A DNA stretch of 57,490 bases from a virus. The notes under the pieces were generated by a model, which saw only the letters and a program-made list of their open reading frames with translations, had not been told where the DNA came from and did no database searches. The stretch covers positions 1 to 57,490 of the IMG/VR virus record IMGVR_UViG_3300042988_000148; one strand, 5' to 3'. Every line of letters begins with the position of its first letter. Positions within the stretch are counted from its first letter, which is position 1. Below, one piece after another: positions 7,969 through 16,547 of this stretch. Made by a program: the position numbers and the translations under genes.

Positions 7969-9314
7969 TGGGTTTCAATTTTACAGCGTTTGGTGGTGGC
8001 TTTGCTGAAGCTGCTGTCGAGGACATTCAGAAAGCAGAGAAGCTTGCTGCTGCTCGTGGTGCAGCTGGTGTTAAGCAACTCACAGAGAGCTACAAAGCTG
8101 TTGTTGAAGAGAACAACAAAGCTAAGAAAGAGTTGAAAGAGAACATCAACTTTCTTCGCACATATGATCCTACCGCCACAGAACAAGAGCTGTTCGAGGT
8201 TGCAAAGTCTAAAGCGTTTATGGGTATGATTACTGAGCGAGTTAAGAAGGATGACTTCGACGCTAGTACATTTAAGATTTCGAACTTTGCTAAGGTTGCT
8301 CAAGACAACGTTCAGTCCACAGCCTTGGAGCGTGCTGATCAGATGTTCAAGATGGCACCGGCTGCTAAGGTTGCGTTTGAGGCAGTGAAGAAAACTGGTA
8401 ATCCTTTGCGGGATCTTGCAGCCACTGCTGGCGCTCGTGCGTCTGAGCAAGCTGCCCGTGACACTGCTGCCGCTATGGGTGTTTCACTTGAGGAATTGCA
8501 GGCAGCTAAGCAATATGCAAAGCCTGTGTTGGAGAGTAATGCCACATTTAACATGGGCGCTGCTATTCGTACAAAGACATTTGATCAGCAACTCAATGAT
8601 GCGCAGGTCGCTCTGGTTAATGCTCAGAAATCTGGTGATGCTAATAAGATCAACTTGGCTAAAGCAGATCTGTTGGTGTTCAAGACTGTCAAGGATAGTA
8701 TGAGTCCTGAACAGACAACGTTTGCCAACAAGGTTGCTGACCTCAAGAACAAGATTGCTTTCGGTACTCCTGACGAGAAGAAAGCGGCGCAAGGCGAGTT
8801 CAACAAAGTGTTGCAGATCGAGCGTCAAGAAGCTCTGGCTAAGAAGACAGGTGACGGTGAAGGTAACATTCCTAAGCTAGGTACACTGAACACGTTTACG
8901 TCTGGTGCTGTTGCTCGTAAGGTTGCTGAAGTTCACGGCGATCTGATTCGATCTAAACAGCTTGCTCTGATCGAGAAGCCCGATGGCAGTGTGTCGCTTG
9001 AGTACACTGGTGACAATCCAGAAGCTCGTGCTAAGATTAATAACACAGCATACGATGCTGCTAAGAATGCTTTGTCGCTCTACACTGCGCCTAACGGAGA
9101 ACCTATGACTCGTGATGTTGCTGCTGTGTTGAACACATATGTTCCTAAGTCGGTGATGAAAACTCCTGCTGATCAAACACCAACGCCTGCCAAACCTGCC
9201 GCTCCTGTAGCCGCAGATCCAATCCGCAAAGAAGCAGAAGCCGCCATTGCCAACGGTGCTGATCGTGCCGCTGTTGCCAAGCGATATAAAGAACGAACTG
9301 GTAAGGATTTCTAA
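7968..9314 (+). CDS. Internal virion-like helical protein
   Basis: The 448-residue product is mostly predicted helix. The N-terminus (FTAFGGGFAEAAVEDIQKAEK) leads into a Lys/Glu/Ala coiled coil. A Pro/Ala linker follows near residue 395, and a small C-terminal helical domain (IRKEAEAAIANGADRAAVAKRYKERTG) of SHOCT-like appearance ends the protein. Lack of enzyme motifs, helix content and adjacency to the 1724-residue protein suggest a core or ejection protein comparable in position to T7 gp15. That equivalence rests on gene order, not on sequence. Confidence 0.75.
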   Translation: MGFNFTAFGGGFAEAAVEDIQKAEKLAAARGAAGVKQLTESYKAVVEENNKAKKELKENINFLRTYDPTATEQELFEVAKSKAFMGMITERVKKDDFDASTFKISNFAKVAQDNVQSTALERADQMFKMAPAAKVAFEAVKKTGNPLRDLAATAGARASEQAARDTAAAMGVSLEELQAAKQYAKPVLESNATFNMGAAIRTKTFDQQLNDAQVALVNAQKSGDANKINLAKADLLVFKTVKDSMSPEQTTFANKVADLKNKIAFGTPDEKKAAQGEFNKVLQIERQEALAKKTGDGEGNIPKLGTLNTFTSGAVARKVAEVHGDLIRSKQLALIEKPDGSVSLEYTGDNPEARAKINNTAYDAAKNALSLYTAPNGEPMTRDVAAVLNTYVPKSVMKTPADQTPTPAKPAAPVAADPIRKEAEAAIANGADRAAVAKRYKERTGKDF

Positions 9315-12300
9315 ATGGGAATGTTTGATGATCTGCTTCCGTCTTCGGGCGGAGGTAACACCTTTGACGATTTGATTCCTGCAAAGCAGCCACAACCTGT
9401 CGCTGCAAAGCCAGAAGAAGATCTCACAAAGCCTGCCTTCTTGACACCGAAGCAACCAGCTAAGGCTCTCAAGGAAGTGCAGACTGCTGCTGTTGAAGAG
9501 CGCAACAAACCAAAGTTTGATTATCAAGAACTCTACACCAATCCTGACTTGTTTAAGATTGTTCAAGACTATTCGAAAGCGTCAACTGGTGCTGTGTACA
9601 AAGAAGGTGAAGACAAAGAGAAGTTCACTGCCAACTTCATGACCAATCTTCGTGGTCAAGACTGGAACACATTCAGCAACATTGCATATCTGAATAAGCT
9701 GAAGAATGCTCCAATGGAAGACAAAGAGAAGTTGGCGCTTGGTCGTCGTCTCTTTGATCAGGTGAAGGATGCTACAGAGGCGGGTGGTCAACCCGGTGCT
9801 CGACCATTCTATGACATGGCATCGTCTGCTCTGACAGACTTGACCAACTATGTGGGTCTTGGCGTTGCAACGTTGGGTAAGAAAGCGGTCACTAAGGCAG
9901 CAACAACCACTGCTTTGCAACAAGCAGAAAAGAGCATTGCCGCTAAAGCGTTGACACCCACCACTGCCAAAGTTGTTGGTGCAACCACTGCTGTTGAGGG
10001 TACCATCGGTGCAGGTCAAAACGTTCTACAACAGAAGTCTCAACAAGAGGTGTCTAAAGCGCTTGGTGAAAAACCTTCCGATCTTGACTATACACAAGTT
10101 GGTGCCGCTGCTTTGTTGTCAGCTGTATTTGGTTTTGGTGAAGCTAAAGGTACTGCGGCAATGAAGCCTGCTCAGTCTGGTACTGAGAAGCTCAACGAAA
10201 TCTTGAAGAGTAAGGTGAAAGCGCCTGCCGATCCTAACGCACCACCCACTGCTGTTGAGCGTGTGCTGACAGATCCTGTTCAAGAGAACATGGACACTGT
10301 TGTTGAAGAGTTTATGAACATCCAAGGCGGTCGCATCTTGGACGACATCAATCCTGCTACACCGCTGACAGATGCGAAGGTGCAGAAGGACTTGTCTGGT
10401 CGCGCTGTTCGTGTTGCTCTGTATGTTATGGAACAAGACCCAACATTCCGTGTCAAGCCCGGACAGAAGACAAGCACCGCCATTGCTGAAGTGTTCTCCA
10501 ACTTGGACAAGGTTGATGATGTTGCCCTTGAGCAAGCCATTCGTAAAGAAGGTTTGACACCTGAAGAGTTTGCACAGGCTAACAAGCTGACAGTGACAGA
10601 AGCTGCTCAAGTGATGCAGCAATATTCTGCTGCCGCTAAAGCTATGTCGCGCCTGTCACAGATTGATCCTGCCTTCAAAGAACAAGCTGATCTGTTGTTC
10701 GGTAAACCTGACGAGTACACATCGGCGCTTGGTCGAGTTGGTCAGATGGTGTCCACTGTCGAGCGTGAGTCTAAGGCTTGGGTTGTTTCTGGTATTGGTA
10801 CCACCGTGCGTAACATCATCGGTACTGGTGTTGGCCTGACATACAACTCTGCTGCATCGCTGATTGAAGGTAGTCTCTACACTGTTGGTCGCACTGCCGC
10901 TGCTGCTGTCAATCCCGGTGGTCTTGGTATCAAAGACACTTTCAAGAAAGGTGTCAGCGATACAATGAAGGATGCGTTCGGTGTGTATGGACAATTGCTG
11001 CGGTCTGATTTGTCTGCTGCAACCACTGACACTTTGTTGCAACACAATCCTGCATTGCGTAACAACATCTTGAGTGCAACACAGGAAAATGCAACCAATG
11101 ACATTTCCAAAGTGGCTAAGCTGTTCAACAGTTTGAACGTTGCACAGGATGCTTTCTTCCGCCGCGCCATCTTCAACGCTTCTGTTGATAAGAACATGCG
11201 TAAGCTTGGCTTGGATATGTATGAGACTGTTGCTGAAGGCAAGACCATTCCGGCATCAATCTTGAAAGAAGCCACTGACGATACGCTGAAGGCTACGTTC
11301 TCATATACACCCAAGCAACAAAAGCACGGGATTAAATCGTTCGAAGCTGGTGCTGAAGGGTTAGGTAATTTGTTTGTTAAAGCTGCAGAGTTCCCCGGTG
11401 GTTCTTTGCTGGCAACCTTCCCTCGCTTCATGTCTAACGCCATCGCATTCCAATATCGCTACAGCGTCTTTGGTGGTGCATCTGGTGTGTCGGATGTGTT
11501 GGCTGGTTCGAAGAAGCTTGCTGCTGGTGATGAAACTGGTCGTGCTCTAGTCAACAAAGGTATGGAGAATTTCTCCAAAGGTGTTGTTGGTACAGCCGCT
11601 CTTGCTGCTGCATACGACTATCGATTGAACAACCAAGACACCGAGTGGTACAACTTCAAGACCGAAGACGGCACCACTGTCGATACTCGCGCAATCTTCC
11701 CTCTTGGTCCTACATTGGCGGTTGCCGACTTCATGGCAAAGCGTAAACAAGGACTTGAGCCAAAGACTGCAGAGATGGTGGAGTCCATTGTCGGCATGAA
11801 GATGCCTGCTGGTACACAAAACCAATTCCTTGATCAGGTGTTTGCCGCATTCTCGTCTGAGAAAGAAGCTGACAAAATGGAAATTGCTGTTGGTAAAGTG
11901 CTGGGTGATTTCACTGCACGTTTCTCTCAGCCGTTCCTGTTCAAGAGTGCCTACGAATTCTTTGACCTGTTCCGTGAAGAAGGAACAATCCAGCGCGACC
12001 CCAACGTAATTAAGGCTCAAGAGAGCGGTGATCGTTTCATTGAAGCCGCTGTCAATCGTGTGCAGTCTAAACTGCCGGTGGTGAAAGAACAACTACCTGC
12101 TGCTGTTCCTCGCCTGCGTGAAGGTCCAGTGTACAAAGAAGGTGAATTCTTCAACAGCTTGATTGGTGTTCGTGAAGCAACTGAGAAGTCTCCTGTTGAG
12201 CAAGAGATTACACGACTTGGCATTGACCCTTATCGTCTGTACGGTCCCTCTTCTGGTGATCGTGAATATGATCGTGCGTTTGTTGAAGCTGCTAACCCAA

Positions 12301-14489
12301 TGGTCATTAAGACTATTCAGCGTGTTATGGCAAACGAGCGTTATCAGGCTCTGCCAATTGCTGAACAAAAGGTAGCGTTGGCTAACACTGTTCGTGACAT
12401 CACATCTATTGCTCGTGACAAAACTGACGCTAAGTTTACTGCACAGGATCTGGACCGTGTCAAGAAGATGCGTTTCGATAAGTTGTCTGGTGAAGTGCGT
12501 AAGGTGATCAATGACCGCTACGCCAAAGACCATGATGGTGTCACTCTGGAACAAGCCAAAGACTATCGTGCCGTAGACAAGTACGAAGCTATGATGGGAA
12601 ATCTGCAGTTTGCTGCCGGTGGTTTGGTTCCTGCATTTGCCGGTGGTGGTCTTGCTGCTGCTAAAGCTGTTGGTAAAACAGCTATCAAAGCGGCTAGTGA
12701 ATCTGTGTTGGACACAGCAAAGCGCCTCGGTGGTGCAGCGGCAGATGTTGCCGATACTGAAATTGACTCCATCATCAATAAGAACTTAGGTGTTAAAGCA
12801 ACACCTGCACCGTCTCCAGTAATGGAGCAGATGACTAACGTGTTGTCTAAACCCAAAGCTGTTCCAAAACCTTTGCTGCCTGCAACGCCAGCAAAGGCAC
12901 CTGCGGCGCTTCCGACAGAAGAAGCAATACCTACCCTGACAACACAGGCGATAGAGGCTCCTGCGCCCTCAAAAGCCTTTGCCGATGAAGACTATGTCAA
13001 GGGTGAAGAGTTGATGAAGGAAAACTACGACGAGGCTTTCCTCAAGTCGTGGAAGATTGCTAATCCAGAAGATTATGAAAACACTTTGCATTCCTATACG
13101 GGTCAAGCTAAGGGTCTGAAGTATTCTGAGATGCCACCGGTTCCTTTTGCTAAGAAGATCGATGAGTCTGCCGAGTCTTTGGTGGATGAAGTTGTCTATG
13201 ACATTGACGGCAATCCAATTGTCATTGGTCAAAAACCTGCGCCTGTGAAGGAAGTGGTCGATGACTATTACGGTGTTGATGAAAAGTATTTGTCTGGTGA
13301 CATGAACGCTGTTGCTGGAAAGAACAACATTGCTCGTCGCAACGACACTATTTCTGCAATCAAAGAGAAACGCGAAGACACCTTCTTCAAGCTGCGCAAC
13401 AACACAAAGTTTGCTGACATTGATGATGATGTGTTGGGTGTGGTGTTGGGGGATTATCGTTACTCTCGTGGTGTCGAAATCAACGCCAAAGATTCTACGA
13501 TGCTCGACGATGTTGTGAAGATGGCTGGTCAGTATCAGAAACGCCTTGATGCTTTGCGCGAGAAATACAAGGATGTTCCGCCAGTGAAGTTGTTCCACGG
13601 ACAGAATGTTGAAGAAGACATCAACAAACTCAAACGAGAAGGCTTTAAAGACCCTTCGAAGCTTGACTACTTCCATTCTGAGATGATGGTGGGTGCCCCT
13701 TCGTTCACTAAGGATTTGAACCTTGGTTTCCGTGGTGGTCCTTTCGGCGGTACAAGCCCTGAGAAGTATGTTGTCACAGAGATTCCATATGCTGATTATG
13801 TGTTCAACAAAATCAACATGGCCCCTGAGAAGTATGACAACAAAGATCTGAACACAATCCTTCGTGCTGTGACTGGTGCGCCCGGTGTTGTTCGTCCTGT
13901 TGGTCTGCCACGCGCCGGGTTCTTGGAGACAGAAGACATGATGGTAGAGGCTGAGAAACTTCGTGTTAAAGGTAAAAGCGCAACATTGCGTGGTGCCGAA
14001 ACAGACATTTCTGAAGCTCTGCAACGTGGCGGTAAAGATGTCATTCGCAGTGAGGTGAAGAAGAACGAAGAGATTGTTTCAGAATACATGAAGCAGGCTC
14101 GTCAGTCTAGCGACCCTAAAGAGCGAATGAAGCTGGCGTACATGTCGTATGGTGGCATCAAGGATTTGATGAACAGCTACTTGGGCATGGGTAAAGTGAC
14201 ATCGACAAAGACAGGTCTTGGTCAACAGTATCAGGCGGCGATGAATCATCTTGCCGACTACACTGGTATTCAACGTCAGATGCGAGAAGTCGGTGATATT
14301 TTGTGGGATGGTGGAGCCAAACAGAAAGCACAGAATCTGTATGAACTCAGCGACAAGTTGAAGAAGTTTCAACAGTCGGAACCTGCAATCTCCACTGCCG
14401 CTGATGAAGCCAAACGAGTGAAGCCTCTTGATGAGGTGAGGAAGTTTGTGCCAAAGCTGGCGAAGGGTGGACTAGCAACTCGTCGGTAA
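9315..14489 (+). CDS. Giant polyvalent virion protein with ART-like C-terminal domain
   Basis: The product is 1724 residues. The N-terminus has two FDDL motifs (MGMFDDLLP, NTFDDLIP). The first half is helical. Around residues 485-535 lies SGIGTTVRNIIGTGVGLTYN followed by hydrophobic helices. Near residue 790 the segment WYNFKTEDGTTVDTRAIFP resembles regions of LPD38-type large polyvalent phage proteins. Glycine motifs follow near residue 1098 (AAGGLVPAFAGGG). Residues about 1420-1550 (KLFHGQN with H1428, APSFTKDLN, ETEDMMVEAE) look like a divergent ADP-ribosyltransferase fold. The protein ends in LAKGGLATRR. Size and position suggest an ejected internal virion protein acting in the host early after infection. 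Confidence 0.8.
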   Translation: MGMFDDLLPSSGGGNTFDDLIPAKQPQPVAAKPEEDLTKPAFLTPKQPAKALKEVQTAAVEERNKPKFDYQELYTNPDLFKIVQDYSKASTGAVYKEGEDKEKFTANFMTNLRGQDWNTFSNIAYLNKLKNAPMEDKEKLALGRRLFDQVKDATEAGGQPGARPFYDMASSALTDLTNYVGLGVATLGKKAVTKAATTTALQQAEKSIAAKALTPTTAKVVGATTAVEGTIGAGQNVLQQKSQQEVSKALGEKPSDLDYTQVGAAALLSAVFGFGEAKGTAAMKPAQSGTEKLNEILKSKVKAPADPNAPPTAVERVLTDPVQENMDTVVEEFMNIQGGRILDDINPATPLTDAKVQKDLSGRAVRVALYVMEQDPTFRVKPGQKTSTAIAEVFSNLDKVDDVALEQAIRKEGLTPEEFAQANKLTVTEAAQVMQQYSAAAKAMSRLSQIDPAFKEQADLLFGKPDEYTSALGRVGQMVSTVERESKAWVVSGIGTTVRNIIGTGVGLTYNSAASLIEGSLYTVGRTAAAAVNPGGLGIKDTFKKGVSDTMKDAFGVYGQLLRSDLSAATTDTLLQHNPALRNNILSATQENATNDISKVAKLFNSLNVAQDAFFRRAIFNASVDKNMRKLGLDMYETVAEGKTIPASILKEATDDTLKATFSYTPKQQKHGIKSFEAGAEGLGNLFVKAAEFPGGSLLATFPRFMSNAIAFQYRYSVFGGASGVSDVLAGSKKLAAGDETGRALVNKGMENFSKGVVGTAALAAAYDYRLNNQDTEWYNFKTEDGTTVDTRAIFPLGPTLAVADFMAKRKQGLEPKTAEMVESIVGMKMPAGTQNQFLDQVFAAFSSEKEADKMEIAVGKVLGDFTARFSQPFLFKSAYEFFDLFREEGTIQRDPNVIKAQESGDRFIEAAVNRVQSKLPVVKEQLPAAVPRLREGPVYKEGEFFNSLIGVREATEKSPVEQEITRLGIDPYRLYGPSSGDREYDRAFVEAANPMVIKTIQRVMANERYQALPIAEQKVALANTVRDITSIARDKTDAKFTAQDLDRVKKMRFDKLSGEVRKVINDRYAKDHDGVTLEQAKDYRAVDKYEAMMGNLQFAAGGLVPAFAGGGLAAAKAVGKTAIKAASESVLDTAKRLGGAAADVADTEIDSIINKNLGVKATPAPSPVMEQMTNVLSKPKAVPKPLLPATPAKAPAALPTEEAIPTLTTQAIEAPAPSKAFADEDYVKGEELMKENYDEAFLKSWKIANPEDYENTLHSYTGQAKGLKYSEMPPVPFAKKIDESAESLVDEVVYDIDGNPIVIGQKPAPVKEVVDDYYGVDEKYLSGDMNAVAGKNNIARRNDTISAIKEKREDTFFKLRNNTKFADIDDDVLGVVLGDYRYSRGVEINAKDSTMLDDVVKMAGQYQKRLDALREKYKDVPPVKLFHGQNVEEDINKLKREGFKDPSKLDYFHSEMMVGAPSFTKDLNLGFRGGPFGGTSPEKYVVTEIPYADYVFNKINMAPEKYDNKDLNTILRAVTGAPGVVRPVGLPRAGFLETEDMMVEAEKLRVKGKSATLRGAETDISEALQRGGKDVIRSEVKKNEEIVSEYMKQARQSSDPKERMKLAYMSYGGIKDLMNSYLGMGKVTSTKTGLGQQYQAAMNHLADYTGIQRQMREVGDILWDGGAKQKAQNLYELSDKLKKFQQSEPAISTAADEAKRVKPLDEVRKFVPKLAKGGLATRR

Positions 14490-14513
14490 TTGTTGATATG
14501 TACCGACAATAAG

Positions 14514-14541
14514 AAAGGGGAGCCTGTGTAGCTCCCCTTTT
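14514..14541 (+). terminator. Rho-independent terminator between converging arms
   Basis: A 10-bp stem (AAAGGGGAGC / GCTCCCCTTT, loop CTGTGTA) is followed by TTTTG on the plus strand. It lies 25 nt after the stop of the giant virion gene. On the minus strand the flank is also T-rich, so it may stop both converging transcripts. Confidence 0.85.
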
Positions 14542-14544
14542 GTT

Positions 14545-14621
14545 TGGGCAGAAGGACGAGAATCGAACTCTATCTACTTGTTTCACAGACAAGTGTGCTA
14601 AACCATTACACTATCCACTGC
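14545..14621 (-). tRNA. tRNA-His (GTG), structurally irregular
   Basis: The minus strand gives an anticodon arm CTTGT-CTGTGAA-ACAAG with anticodon GTG, a D-arm (GTGT...GCAC with GG in the loop) and a TTCGATT T-loop. It ends in encoded CCA, and a 5' extra G lies opposite C73, the hallmark of tRNA-His. The acceptor stem has an unpaired T region and the T-stem has only about three good pairs, so the gene may be divergent or partly degenerate. It is first in a three-tRNA cluster. Confidence 0.65.
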
Positions 14622-14629
14622 ATATTATT

Positions 14630-14705
14630 TGGGATACCGGGTGTGAGTCGAACACACAACCTACGGATTTGGAATCCGTTGCTCTGCCAGTTGAGCTACC
14701 GATAT
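14630..14705 (-). tRNA. tRNA-Trp (CCA)
   Basis: The full cloverleaf is visible on the minus strand: acceptor ATATCGG / CCGGTAT (one G-U), D-stem GCTC/GAGC, anticodon arm ACGGA-TTCCAAA-TCCGT with anticodon CCA, T-arm GTGTG-TTCGACT-CACAC and encoded CCA. It is separated by 7-8 nt from its tRNA neighbours, consistent with co-transcription at the end of the leftward operon. Confidence 0.93.
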
Positions 14706-14712
14706 ACATGAA

Positions 14713-14787
14713 TGGCTCCAAAGGTAGGGATCGAACCTACGACCAACAGATTAACAGTCTGCTGCACTACCGCTGTGCTACTTTGGA
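14713..14787 (-). tRNA. tRNA-Asn (GTT)
   Basis: The minus strand gives acceptor TCCAAAG / CTTTGGA (7 bp), a D-arm GCAC...GTGC, an anticodon arm CAGA-CTGTTAA-TCTG with anticodon GTT, a T-arm GTAGG-TTCGATC-CCTAC, discriminator G and encoded CCA. All canonical stems pair. Confidence 0.93.
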
Positions 14788-14802
14788 AAGGGTATTGTTA
14801 TA

Positions 14803-15186
14803 TCACACTTTGAACGCTTCTTTCAACTGCTCTGTAGCAATCTCCACAAGCTCAGGATGACGGAACGGGTACTTGTCAGGAATCTGCAGCACATGACATT
14901 CCATGTTGTCGATCATTCCACCATAAGTGAAACGAGCAACGCGATGGTTGTCTGCGTCAACAAACACCACAGCATCGGCCCAATGAAGCTGCACCTCATC
15001 CAGAGGGGTGAGAGCATATTCACTAGATGTACCAACAGCACGAGTGTTGTAGTTGAACGGATCGTTAGACAATATCCAAGCCAACGTAGGACTACGCAGC
15101 AATCCTGCTGAGCATATACACAGCACTTTCTTTGCAGTACCCTGATGTGGGTTCTTCATATTGTGAAGACGATTGAACGATGTCAT
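14803..15186 (-). CDS. Low-molecular-weight tyrosine phosphatase-like protein
   Basis: The 127-residue product carries the phosphatase P-loop signature CSAGLLRS (C-x5-R-S) after a hydrophobic strand (KKVLCICSAG). A later strand (DAVVFVD) and an acidic loop (IPDKYPFRHPEL) could supply the general acid. The order resembles LMW protein tyrosine phosphatases and phage relatives rather than dual-specificity enzymes. Substrates are unknown; host signalling or nucleotide or sugar phosphates are possibilities. Its start overlaps the stop of the 57-residue gene upstream. It is the last protein gene before the tRNAs at the end of the leftward operon. Confidence 0.75.
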   Translation of the reverse strand: MTSFNRLHNMKNPHQGTAKKVLCICSAGLLRSPTLAWILSNDPFNYNTRAVGTSSEYALTPLDEVQLHWADAVVFVDADNHRVARFTYGGMIDNMECHVLQIPDKYPFRHPELVEIATEQLKEAFKV

Positions 15187-15356
15187 TTCAGTTTCTCAAG
15201 ATTGTCAAAGTAGGCACGGTCCCAACCACGCTGCCACTCTTTACCGGCTGTACTATCAGCATCATACTGATTGCTCAACCATCCGCGAGTGAAAGCGTAA
15301 TAGCCTTGACCATACTGAATCTTCAGAGGCGCTGGGCGTTCTTGTTTAATCTGCAT
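15183..15356 (-). CDS. Small protein, 57 aa, strong ribosome site
   Basis: The frame ATG 15356 to TGA 15183 encodes MQIKQERPAPLKIQYGQGYY, then an aromatic-rich region with W-GW-D spacing (GWLSNQYDAD, EWQRGWDRAYF). It is preceded by GAAGGAGATATCT, an optimal Shine-Dalgarno with the same AAGGAGATAT core as the T7 gene 10 leader. It overlaps the Gp49-like gene upstream by 11 nt and the phosphatase downstream by 4 nt. Codons fit the operon. The function is unknown. Confidence 0.75.
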   Translation of the reverse strand: MQIKQERPAPLKIQYGQGYYAFTRGWLSNQYDADSTAGKEWQRGWDRAYFDNLEKLK

Positions 15357-15645
15357 AGATATCTCCTTCTTTCAAACGAGTTGCGAGTACATAGCCTTCA
15401 AGTTCCCATAGCTTACTGATGGCATCTTCATAGGCATACTTTTCACCGAGAGCTTGGTTGAACTTCTTAGGATCAACACAGGCGCTCTTACCAATCAACA
15501 GAAAACCATTGTCGAGATACATCAAGCACAGAGTGGTTGTTGAGTCTTCGACACGTTGATAAGCTGTTCGCTTAATCTTCGATGTGATGCCTGTAATGGT
15601 ACAGGTTGTATCACGCAGCTTAGGCTCATTCGGTTGGTTCATCAA
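15346..15645 (-). CDS. Phage Gp49/Sf6 gene 66-family protein
   Basis: The 99-residue protein has the typical core of the N4 Gp49 / Sf6 gp66 family: NGFLLIGKSACVDPKKFNQA followed by ISKLWELEGYVLATRL. In that family an Ala/Cys-V-D-P-x-x-F segment and a terminal WELEGY motif are conserved. The function is not established. An alternative ATG at 15642 (MNQPNE) is equally possible. Overlaps on both sides place it firmly in the operon. Confidence 0.8.
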   Translation of the reverse strand: MMNQPNEPKLRDTTCTITGITSKIKRTAYQRVEDSTTTLCLMYLDNGFLLIGKSACVDPKKFNQALGEKYAYEDAISKLWELEGYVLATRLKEGDIYAD

Positions 15646-15808
15646 TCACCTCTGTGCCTTCTTTAACAGCAATGTTTCGCATCGCTTCTACCGCCACATA
15701 TGCCATGTAGTGGGCAGAGCTGTTTGAGTTGACACCTCCTTCACCGAAGTCAACATTGACACCAGTGGTGGTGTCTTCATCGGTGATGGTGATAATTACT
15801 TTACTCAT
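15626..15808 (-). CDS. Small acidic protein, unknown
   Basis: This 60-residue protein begins MSKVIITITDEDTTTGVNVD, a beta-strand followed by an acidic Gly/Asn turn, then a helix (AHYMAYVAVEAMRNIAVKEG). The N-terminal strand pattern is common in small phage proteins with no assigned role. The start is coupled to the nuclease-like gene by an overlap of one base, with a AAGGAAATCTA site upstream. Confidence 0.75.
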   Translation of the reverse strand: MSKVIITITDEDTTTGVNVDFGEGGVNSNSSAHYMAYVAVEAMRNIAVKEGTEVIDEPTE

Positions 15809-16302
15809 TAGATTTCCTTTGTGATAGAGCTATGCTCTTTGAGTTGATGGATAGGAAGATTGTAGCAATCGCTTTTGACAACATAACCATTGCTGGTATC
15901 TATTGTACCCTTTTTCATGAACACCGCATCTTTCATATAGTCTTCTTTAGGGTATATACCTAAGAACCAACCAACAGTGAAGTCGTTCTTGACACGAACA
16001 AAAGCATAGTAGTCACACTTCTGAGTTGTGTTTAAGTTTGCAATCGAGCACTCATAAGTTACAAGTGGTTTAACACTGGTCTGCTTAGTCTTCACATCCA
16101 CTGATTTGCCGTTGCACAGGATGAGATCATAGTCGTAGGTGTTTGCTAACACACCACCCATGACCTGTTGAGCAATGGCTTCACCAATGAAGCCAGCGAT
16201 GTTGCCAGCACCGTTGATGATGCTATTGCGTAGCTTACCCATTGATGCCGCCTTATCACGTGCTTCAACAAGCATGTCAGCTGAGATTGTCACTTCAATC
16301 AA
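15808..16302 (-). CDS. Predicted PD-(D/E)XK-type nuclease-like protein
   Basis: The 164-residue protein shows an N-terminal helix with a conserved Glu (AGFIGEAIAQQVMGG), then YDYDLILCNGKSVDVKTKQT. This is a beta-hairpin ending in D-V-K-T-K, the layout of the restriction endonuclease-like core (E... D ...D/E-x-K). A later strand (KCDYYAFVRVKN) and GWFLGIYPK fit the fold. No partner methylase is seen. A role in host DNA breakdown or recombination is inference; catalytic residues would be D in YDYD, D in VDVK and the Lys. Confidence 0.6.
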   Translation of the reverse strand: MIEVTISADMLVEARDKAASMGKLRNSIINGAGNIAGFIGEAIAQQVMGGVLANTYDYDLILCNGKSVDVKTKQTSVKPLVTYECSIANLNTTQKCDYYAFVRVKNDFTVGWFLGIYPKEDYMKDAVFMKKGTIDTSNGYVVKSDCYNLPIHQLKEHSSITKEI

Positions 16303-16505
16303 AACGACCCCTGTGTAAGCTCTATCGGCTTGACGACATATCTGGACTGCTCACCAAAAAGTGTCTTATTACTACGCCAACCTTGTTGTGTGTTCCAAGC
16401 ATTCTTGGCGTTGCCGACTTTCGTCCACGCAGCCTTGTGATTGATCGTCACAAACTCATTTGTTTCTGTGTCAACAATCACGTAAATGATTTTGTAGTTT
16501 GTCAT
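16299..16505 (-). CDS. Small protein, unknown
   Basis: This 68-residue protein starts with a beta strand (YKIIYVIVDTETNEFVTI) and continues with a basic aromatic part (AWTKVGNAKNAWNTQQGW). The start has an AGAAAGAATGTA leader. The 3' end overlaps the next gene by 4 nt. It resembles small conserved phage proteins without an assigned function. Confidence 0.7.
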   Translation of the reverse strand: MTNYKIIYVIVDTETNEFVTINHKAAWTKVGNAKNAWNTQQGWRSNKTLFGEQSRYVVKPIELTQGSF

Positions 16506-16523
16506 TACATTCTTTCTAAGAAG

Positions 16524-16541
16524 AAGGGGCCGAAGCCCCTT
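16524..16541 (-). terminator. Hairpin terminator downstream of nrdJ
   Basis: On the minus strand the stem AAGGGGC / GCCCCTT encloses a TTCG tetraloop and is followed by CTTCTTAG. It lies 7 nt past the nrdJ stop. The T-run is interrupted, so termination may be partial, consistent with continued transcription of the small genes downstream. Confidence 0.7.
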
Positions 16542-16547
16542 TGTTGT

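Noticed and set aside
12969-14024. 351-residue minus-strand open frame inside the giant virion gene
   Set aside because: It lies fully antisense to a 5.2-kb coding frame with consistent codon use. The translation is His/Phe/Val-rich shadow sequence without motifs, and no ribosome site is evident.
14540-14860. 106-residue plus-strand frame across the tRNA cluster
   Set aside because: It is formed by reading through three tRNA genes on the other strand.
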